Origin: an uncultured Clostridium sp. | GTDB lineage: Bacteria > Bacillota > Clostridia > Lachnospirales > Lachnospiraceae | Length of the DNA: 10,725 nucleotides | Assembly: GCA_938036545.1 (NCBI GenBank) | Contig: CALHQJ010000036.1 | Location: 1-10,725 of the forward strand | Direction: 5' to 3' | Shown: positions 6,440-10,725 of the stretch, in pieces | How the letters are laid out: each line of letters starts with the position of its first letter | How positions within the stretch are numbered: the stretch's first letter is position 1 | Position numbers and translations under genes: made by a program | The notes under the pieces: generated by a model | What the model was told of the DNA's origin: nothing | Databases searched by the model: none | What the model saw: the letters and a program-made list of their open reading frames with translations, nothing else

Positions 6440-7320
6440 AGCGGCTTTTAATTTTAAGCGGAAAGGGCGGTACAGGAAAAACCACTGTATCGGCGGCTTT
6501 TATACGTCTGTCTCAGGCGAAAGCCGTTGCCGACTGTGACGTAGACGCACCCAATCTCCATCTGGTGATGGAACAGAAAGCAGTTCCCCAGACAGTGGAC
6601 TTTATGGGAGGCGACAAGGCGAAGGTCAATCCGGAACAGTGCAGCGGATGTGGAAGCTGTGAGAGCCATTGCCGGTTTGACGCCATTCAAATGACAGACG
6701 GCAGAGCGGTTGTCAATGAATATGCCTGCGAGGGCTGCGGCGTGTGCAGCCTGGTATGTCCGGAAAAGGCAGTTTCCTTAATGCCGGACGTGGCTGGAAA
6801 ACGGGAATTGTATTTAGACAGCAGAGTGTTTTCCACGGCTACGCTGAAAATGGGCAGGGGAAATTCCGGTAAGCTGGTAACAGATGTAAAAATGGCAATG
6901 CTGAAACATGCGCCGGAGTGTGAAGTGGCAATTGCAGATGGGTCGCCAGGAATCGGCTGTCCGGTAATTTCTTCCATCAGCGGCATGGATCTGGTATTGA
7001 TTGTGGCAGAACCCAGTAAAAGCGGTATCAGTGATTTGGAACGTCTGGTTAAAACCGCAGACACCTTTCAGGTGAAACTGGCGGTGTGCGTCAATAAATA
7101 TGATACCAGTCCGGAGATGACCGATCAGATAGAAGCGTTCTGTAAAAAATCAGATCTGCCTTTTGTGGGAAAAATTCCTTTTGATCCAGAGGCAGTAAAA
7201 GCAGTAAATTCTGGCCGGACAATTGCAGATGCAGATTGCCAGGCCGGAAAAGCAGTAAAAGAGATTTACGAAAAGGTTATGAAATTGCTTCAGAATGAAG
7301 CGGAAAAATCGCTGTTTTAG
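6436..7320 (+). CDS. MinD-like ATPase with two [4Fe-4S] motifs, second of a pair
   Basis: A 294-residue paralogue of the preceding protein with the same order of parts. Walker A GKGGTGKT is at residues 9-16, DCDVDAPN at 33-40, Cys motifs are C69, C72, C75, C79 and C98, C101, C104, C108 (then Pro), and the Walker B-like IADGSPGIGC is near 166-175. It has about 20 extra residues after the ferredoxin insert (LYLDSRVFSTATLKMGRGNS), a stretch typical of the second subunit type in such pairs. I prefer the ATG at 6436 over the one at 6430 because GGAGG (6425-6429) directly abuts 6430 but is six bases from 6436. The 6436 start also gives the same ATGA stop/start overlap as the previous junction. With its partner it probably forms a heterodimeric ATPase that handles the iron-sulfur or Mo/Cu centre of the ORP-like proteins (inference). 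Confidence 0.9.
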   Translation: MKRLLILSGKGGTGKTTVSAAFIRLSQAKAVADCDVDAPNLHLVMEQKAVPQTVDFMGGDKAKVNPEQCSGCGSCESHCRFDAIQMTDGRAVVNEYACEGCGVCSLVCPEKAVSLMPDVAGKRELYLDSRVFSTATLKMGRGNSGKLVTDVKMAMLKHAPECEVAIADGSPGIGCPVISSISGMDLVLIVAEPSKSGISDLERLVKTADTFQVKLAVCVNKYDTSPEMTDQIEAFCKKSDLPFVGKIPFDPEAVKAVNSGRTIADADCQAGKAVKEIYEKVMKLLQNEAEKSLF

Positions 7321-7376
7321 CGGAGGAGGCTATCCAACTCCACTCTATTATAAAAATAAAAAAGGAGAACGATACT

Positions 7377-7736
7377 ATGAAAATTGCAGTTTCTTGTAAC
7401 GGAAGCCAGATTTGGCCACACTTTGGACATTGTGAGAATTTTATGATTTATGAGGCAAGTGAGGGGGAAATTGAATCTGAACAGTCTGTTCCAAATCCAG
7501 GACACAGACCAGGTTTTCTTCCGAAGTTTCTTGCAGATATGGGCGTAGAAGTTATGATTGCCGGCGGTATGGGCGGCGGCGCTGTAGATATTTTCAATGA
7601 GCGTGGCGTAGAGGTTGTACTGGGCGCCCAGGGTGATGCAAAAGCAGCTGTAGAAGCATACTTAAGAGGCGAATTAGAGTCTACTGGTTCTATCTGCCAC
7701 GAGCATGAGCATGCTCACGAGTGCGGCGAGCACTAA
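7377..7736 (+). CDS. NifX/MTH1175-family (ORP-like) cofactor-binding protein with His/Cys tail
   Basis: A 119-residue single-domain protein of the dinitrogenase iron-molybdenum cofactor-binding family. It starts MKIAVSCNGSQIWPHFGHCE and contains the family motifs HFGHCENF and GGMGGGAVDIFNERGVEVVLGA. The last 13 residues (107-119) are CHEHEHAHECGEH, a likely metal-binding tail with two Cys and five His. It is the second member of this fold in the operon; the other is fused to the DUF134 regulator. The start has AAAGGAGAA (7360-7368) well placed. The 56 bases after the second ATPase hold no terminator, so it is probably the last gene of the operon, followed by a strong hairpin terminator. It may carry the metal cluster on which the ATPases act (inference from Desulfovibrio ORP). 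Confidence 0.9.
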   Translation: MKIAVSCNGSQIWPHFGHCENFMIYEASEGEIESEQSVPNPGHRPGFLPKFLADMGVEVMIAGGMGGGAVDIFNERGVEVVLGAQGDAKAAVEAYLRGELESTGSICHEHEHAHECGEH

Positions 7737-7740
7737 AATA

Positions 7741-7793
7741 AAAAGCCGTTGCAGAATCGATGGGAAAATTGTCGGTTCCGCAGCGGTTTTTTT
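7741..7793. terminator. Strong, probably bidirectional terminator
   Basis: CCGTTGC (7746-7752) pairs with GCAGCGG (7780-7786). Inside it, GAATCGAT (7754-7761) pairs with GTCGGTTC (7771-7778); both stems contain G-U pairs and are separated by one mismatch. Seven T (7787-7793) follow on the plus strand. A run of A precedes the stem and reads as T on the minus strand, so the hairpin can also end the convergent HicB-like transcript. It lies between two convergent stops. Confidence 0.85.
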
Positions 7794-7811
7794 ATCATGT
7801 CTTATGTTTGC

Positions 7812-8087
7812 CTATTCGTCATATCCATCCCTTAGGCGGATGGTAGCGGTAACGTTGCGGATTATGTCGCCTTCTTCTGTCGGAATATCTTCTTCCTTGC
7901 TTCTGGCAGGCAAATCAAAGGATTCTTCTAATTCCAGGGTAATCCAGTTGATTTCTGCTTCTTTGGCATCTTCTAAAGCGTCTTCCATGGTAGCGCCCTG
8001 AGCATAGCAGCCGTCTAAATCTGGAAAGGTTACATGGATCAGTCCGTCTTCTTTTTTCTTAAAGACAGCAGGATATACAAATTTCAT
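7812..8087 (-). CDS. Orphan HicB-like protein (HicB antitoxin superfamily)
   Basis: A 91-residue protein with the HicB-type fold signature: MKFVYPAVFKKKEDGLIHVTF, then FPDLDGCYAQGATMEDALEDAKEA, the motif around which the partial RNase H-like fold of HicB family proteins is built. The C-terminal third (ATIRLRDGYDE) has no evident helix-turn-helix or ribbon-helix-helix domain, so DNA binding is uncertain. No HicA toxin gene (about 60 residues, double-stranded RNA-binding fold) is visible on either side. It is therefore probably a solitary member and not a working toxin-antitoxin pair. GAGGTG precedes the ATG by nine bases on the minus strand, and its own promoter is visible. Confidence 0.82.
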   Translation of the reverse strand: MKFVYPAVFKKKEDGLIHVTFPDLDGCYAQGATMEDALEDAKEAEINWITLELEESFDLPARSKEEDIPTEEGDIIRNVTATIRLRDGYDE

Positions 8088-8141
8088 AGCTTGTCACCTC
8101 AATTTACTATTATTGTCGTATTGTTTCTGTATACTGATAGT

Positions 8142-8170
8142 ATTGTACTATAAATTGAATAAATTCTCAA
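8142..8170 (-). promoter_or_regulatory. Promoter of the HicB-like gene
   Basis: On the minus strand, -35 TTGAGA (complement of 8165-8170) and -10 TACAAT (complement of 8142-8147) are separated by 17 bases. Transcription would start near 8135, leaving a leader of about 48 bases. It is divergent from the malQ promoter, and the two -35 elements lie about 20 bases apart. Confidence 0.65.
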
Positions 8171-8189
8171 TCCTATTAAAGGGAAAAGA

Positions 8190-8218
8190 TTGCATTGTAC
8201 TGTGAAAACTGATATAAT
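8190..8218 (+). promoter_or_regulatory. Promoter of malQ
   Basis: -35 TTGCAT (8190-8195), a 17-base spacer and a perfect -10 TATAAT (8213-8218). Transcription would begin near 8225, giving a leader of about 70 bases. That leader includes a 10-base palindrome, GCCTGCAGGC (8227-8236), next to a T-rich run. No clear catabolite-repression (cre) site was found by eye. Confidence 0.8.
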
Positions 8219-8295
8219 TAAGTATTGCCTGCAGGCTATTTTTTGTATGGAATGACCGAAGGCTTTAAGATTAATAATCAGGGGAGATAGAAGAT

Positions 8296-9795
8296 ATGAG
8301 AGAATGTGGAATGCTGCTTCCGGTATTCAGCCTGCCGTCAAAATACGGTATTGGTTCTTTTTCTAAGGAAGCCTATGAATTTGTAGACATGCTGCTGGGA
8401 GCAGGCCAGAAATATTGGCAGATATTGCCATTGGGACCTACCGGTTATGGAGATTCTCCGTATCAGTCTTTTTCTGCATTTGCAGGAAATCCACTGTTAA
8501 TCGATTTGGAACAGTTAATTGAAGAACAGCTTTTAACAAAAGAAGAGTGTGATGCAGTAGATTTTGGAAAAGATCTGCGTACCATTCATTATGATAAAGT
8601 CCATGCAGGCAAAAAGGAGCTGTTAAAAACAGCCTATGAAAACTGGAAAGATCAGAAACACATGGATTCACCAGAACAGATCCATGAAAAGGCCAGAGGG
8701 GTTTTGATGGAAGATACATTGGAATACTGCTTTTATATGGCTCTTAGAGAAGCCTTTGGCGATAAGGAGTGGACGAAATGGGAAGATGGAATCCGTCTGC
8801 GCCGACCAGATGCAATGGAGTATTATAAAAGAGAACTGGGGGATGAGATCGGTTTCCATGAGTTCCAGCAGATTGTATTTACTGAGCAGTGGCAAAAATT
8901 GAAAAAATATGCCAATGACAAGGGGATTCATATGATTGGAGATATCCCTATCTATGTTTCCTTTGACAGCGCAGATGCCTGGGCTCATCCAGAGATGTTT
9001 CAGTTTCATGAAGATGGAACTCCAAAAGCAGTTGCAGGATGTCCGCCGGATGCATTTTCTGAAACCGGACAGCTGTGGGGAAATCCTTTGTATGATTGGG
9101 AATATCACGAAAAAACTGGATTTGGCTGGTGGATACGCAGAACGGATTACAGCTTCAAACTATATGATGTAGTAAGAATTGACCATTTTAGAGGATTTGA
9201 TGAATATTATGCCATTCCTTATGGGGAAGAAACTGCAATGAATGGCCACTGGGAAAAAGGACCAGGAATGAAGCTGTTTAATACGCTGAAAGGGTGGTTT
9301 GGAAAACTCCCTGTAATTGCAGAGGATCTGGGAATCCTGACTCCCAGCGTTTATGAACTTTTGGAGGCTTCCGGATTTCCTGGAATGAAGATTTTGGAAT
9401 TTGCATTTGATGCCAGTGGTTCCAGTGCTTATCTGCCTCACAATTATAAAAATCCGAATTGTGTCGTTTATACCGGAACCCATGACAACGATACAGTCCG
9501 CGGCTGGTTTGAGACACTGGAGGGGGCTGATCTCCAGTTTACAACAGAATATGTAAACATCAATAAAACCGAAGCGGCCCATGCAAACTGGGAGTTTATC
9601 CGTCTGGCCTTGTCCAGTATTGCCGATTTAGCCATTATTCCGGTACAGGATTATCTGGGACTGGATTCCAGCGCACGCATTAACGAGCCTGGAACGGTAG
9701 GGAAAAACTGGAAGTGGAGAATGCTGGACGGTGAACTGACCAGAGAGATTGCACAGAAATGCCGCAGAATGGCCAGACTGTACGGACGGTACTAA
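8296..9795 (+). CDS. malQ: 4-alpha-glucanotransferase (amylomaltase), GH77
   Basis: A 499-residue cytoplasmic enzyme (EC 2.4.1.25) that transfers alpha-1,4-glucan segments between maltodextrins. It works in maltose use and in recycling short chains from glycogen. Family motifs in order are WQILPLGPTGYGDSPYQSFS (41-60), DIPIYVSFDSADAW, the 250s loop GCPPDAFSETGQLWGNPLYDW, nucleophile D296 in RIDHFRGF, acid/base E343 in IAEDLG and D397 in THDNDTVRGW. The protein ends with QDYLGLDSSARINEPGT and GKNWKWRM. Length is standard for the short bacterial type, such as the roughly 500-residue Thermus enzyme. The ATG at 8296 has AGGGGAGA (8280-8287). It has its own promoter and is followed by a hairpin, so it is probably monocistronic. 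It complements the glgB gene about 4.5 kb upstream. Confidence 0.97.
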   Translation: MRECGMLLPVFSLPSKYGIGSFSKEAYEFVDMLLGAGQKYWQILPLGPTGYGDSPYQSFSAFAGNPLLIDLEQLIEEQLLTKEECDAVDFGKDLRTIHYDKVHAGKKELLKTAYENWKDQKHMDSPEQIHEKARGVLMEDTLEYCFYMALREAFGDKEWTKWEDGIRLRRPDAMEYYKRELGDEIGFHEFQQIVFTEQWQKLKKYANDKGIHMIGDIPIYVSFDSADAWAHPEMFQFHEDGTPKAVAGCPPDAFSETGQLWGNPLYDWEYHEKTGFGWWIRRTDYSFKLYDVVRIDHFRGFDEYYAIPYGEETAMNGHWEKGPGMKLFNTLKGWFGKLPVIAEDLGILTPSVYELLEASGFPGMKILEFAFDASGSSAYLPHNYKNPNCVVYTGTHDNDTVRGWFETLEGADLQFTTEYVNINKTEAAHANWEFIRLALSSIADLAIIPVQDYLGLDSSARINEPGTVGKNWKWRMLDGELTREIAQKCRRMARLYGRY

Positions 9796-9821
9796 TAATC
9801 AAAAATAAAAAACAACTAAAA

Positions 9822-9856
9822 TATGGCAGCTCCAGAAGAAAACAGGGGCTGCCATA
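9822..9856. terminator. Terminator hairpin between malQ and the convergent membrane-protein gene
   Basis: The arms 9822-9833 and 9845-9856 (TATGGCAGCTCC and GGGGCTGCCATA) form 12 pairs with one G-U around an 11-base loop. On the minus strand the stem is followed by a T-rich run (complement of the A-rich 9799-9821), which makes a good terminator for the gene ending at 9880. On the plus strand only AGTTTGTT follows, so termination of malQ may be weaker. Confidence 0.75.
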
Positions 9857-9879
9857 AGTTTGTTGCGCTGAATTTGTAT

Positions 9880-10671
9880 TTACTGGTTAATGGTAATGCT
9901 GGGGGTCTGGGATGCCGTGGTTTCTGTCGAAGAACTATTTGGTTTGGATGCGGTTTCCTGCTCCTGTGAAGGAGCCTGTTCAGATGAAGTTCCCTCAGAA
10001 GTTCCGCCAGACACGGTCATATCATTAGAAGTCGGATTAAAGTTTGCCTGAGTTGCATTGCCGCACATATCGGATGCGTAGACCGTAAGCCCTGTGGAGT
10101 CAATTTCAAAGGAGATTTTGCTGTTGCTTTTGTCAATAGTGGGAGTTACAGGTACTCCCATGGCAGTAGTAGCAGTAATAGAATTAAAATCAACGCCGGA
10201 CTGACTGTCTTCAATAGTAAAAGTTAAAATATTATCCTCAATAGTAAACTCTTCGTTAATGGATGGCGGCAGGTCATCTAAAATATCGACTGGTTCGTAT
10301 GCTGCAGCAATCATGCCGTTGATACTAGCTACCGTAATTTCGATGACTCCGTTTTTGTCAATGGCTGCAGTATATTTTCCCCTGCCTGTTTTTTCAAGAG
10401 GCAGTTCTGCGGATTCCTGGGTGGACACCATGCTTTTAATCGGGAGAAATGATTTCACCGTGATTTCGGCAGAAGTAGTCTTATAGTCCTTGGTAGTGCC
10501 AACGGCAATTTCCACTTTGGGTTTGGTGGTCAGCAGGAAAAAGAGCAGACCATTAAACACAATAAAAGGTACTACATAAAAAAGCAGAACATGGAGAAAA
10601 TCATCTTGCTTTTTTGGAGATTTATAGCCGTAGCGGGGAGCAGAGGTACGGCTTGAACTGCGATAATCCAC
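9880..10671 (-). CDS. Single-pass membrane protein with extracytoplasmic Ig-like region, function unknown
   Basis: A 263-residue protein I cannot assign to a named family. Residues 1-24 are a basic, Ser/Tyr/Arg-rich cytoplasmic end. Residues about 26-48 (LHVLLFYVVPFIVFNGLLFF) form one membrane helix. The rest is predicted outside the cell: beta-rich sequence with VEIAVGTTKDYKTTSAEITV, a DDLPPSINEEFTIEDNILTF segment and SGVDFNSITATT, all resembling bacterial Ig-like repeats. The last 50 or so residues are a Ser/Thr/Gln/Glu-rich low-complexity tail. Such a layout suggests a cell-surface or wall-associated protein. The longest start in this frame is a GTG at 10671, with an in-frame TAA upstream and no clear ribosome site, so the start is uncertain. 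It converges on malQ. Confidence 0.75.
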   Translation of the reverse strand: MDYRSSSRTSAPRYGYKSPKKQDDFLHVLLFYVVPFIVFNGLLFFLLTTKPKVEIAVGTTKDYKTTSAEITVKSFLPIKSMVSTQESAELPLEKTGRGKYTAAIDKNGVIEITVASINGMIAAAYEPVDILDDLPPSINEEFTIEDNILTFTIEDSQSGVDFNSITATTAMGVPVTPTIDKSNSKISFEIDSTGLTVYASDMCGNATQANFNPTSNDMTVSGGTSEGTSSEQAPSQEQETASKPNSSSTETTASQTPSITINQ

Positions 10672-10724
10672 TTCCAGTAACGGATACCCGGACGTAATTT
10701 CTCTTTAGGGAAGTATTTGGCCTT
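10572..10724 (-). CDS. Possible 3' end of an upstream minus-strand gene overlapping the membrane-protein gene
   Basis: A second minus-strand frame is open from the right edge to a TAG at 10572-10574 (50 residues). It begins AKYFPKEKLRPGIRYWKWII, which looks protein-like, and then turns hydrophobic within the overlap. It may be the tail of an upstream gene, but a 100-base overlap would be unusual, so the open frame may be chance. Confidence 0.2.
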   Translation of the reverse strand, partial: KAKYFPKEKLRPGIRYWKWIIAVQAVPLLPATAINLQKSKMIFSMFCFFM

Positions 10725-10725
10725 T

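Noticed and set aside
4893..7736. A nitrogenase or nif gene cluster, suggested by NifX-like domains
   Set aside because: No nifH, nifD, nifK, nifE, nifN or full radical-SAM NifB is present. The P-loop proteins have the MinD-ferredoxin layout, not NifH.
7705..8001. A 98-residue plus-strand frame over the terminator and HicB-like gene
   Set aside because: It begins inside the His tail of the ORP-like gene and runs antisense to a HicB-like gene with clear family motifs, promoter and ribosome site.
8227..8243. GCCTGCAGGC palindrome followed by T-rich DNA in the malQ leader, as an attenuator
   Set aside because: As a hairpin it gives only three pairs around a four-base loop, too weak for a terminator or riboswitch. 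It contains a PstI-like site by chance.
7812..8295. A HicAB toxin-antitoxin system
   Set aside because: No HicA-sized frame with toxin features exists on either strand between the terminator and malQ.

Overview
This window looks like a chromosomal segment of an anaerobic low-to-mid GC Firmicute, most likely a Lachnospiraceae-type gut clostridium. The support is strong AGGAGG-type ribosome sites, sigma-A style promoters, glycogen genes of clostridial type, a DUF3810 membrane protein and an 'orange protein' (ORP)-type locus, a gene set known mainly from anaerobes. There are no rRNA or tRNA genes, insertion sequences or CRISPR arrays, and no gene-free stretch reaches 300 bases.

Layout. After a possible 3' end of an upstream gene and a weak terminator (about 1-107) comes a membrane-anchored HExxH protein of the DUF3810 type (153-1223). 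Next are a long GlgB branching enzyme with an unusual lysine/alanine-rich tail (1323-3746) and an MscS mechanosensitive channel (3807-4721) that ends at a large hairpin. A compact promoter region (4795-4876) with three copies of a CATATG-centred palindrome precedes an operon. Its genes encode a DUF134 helix-turn-helix regulator fused to a NifX/MTH1175-type metal-cofactor domain (4893-5618), two MinD-like ATPases each carrying two [4Fe-4S] motifs (5615-6439 and 6436-7320), and a stand-alone NifX/MTH1175 protein with a His/Cys tail (7377-7736). The operon ends at a strong terminator, probably bidirectional, shared with a convergent orphan HicB-like gene (7812-8087, minus). The HicB-like gene is transcribed divergently from malQ (8296-9795), and both have recognisable promoters. 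A second two-way terminator-like hairpin separates malQ from a convergent single-pass membrane protein of unknown function (9880-10671, minus).

How the genes work together. GlgB (alpha-1,6 branching) and MalQ (4-alpha-glucanotransferase) both act in glycogen and maltodextrin metabolism, although they lie about 4.5 kb apart with the ORP-like operon between them. The DUF134/NifX - ATPase - ATPase - NifX set resembles the ORP complex locus of Desulfovibrio, where an Mo/Cu-cluster protein works with MinD-type ferredoxin ATPases. The most distinctive features here are the regulator-to-ORP-domain fusion, a perfect in-frame internal ribosome site that could release the ORP domain as a separate protein, and the triple palindrome that probably serves as operator. 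The physiological role of such loci is poorly understood, so this is the best candidate for an under-described system in the window.
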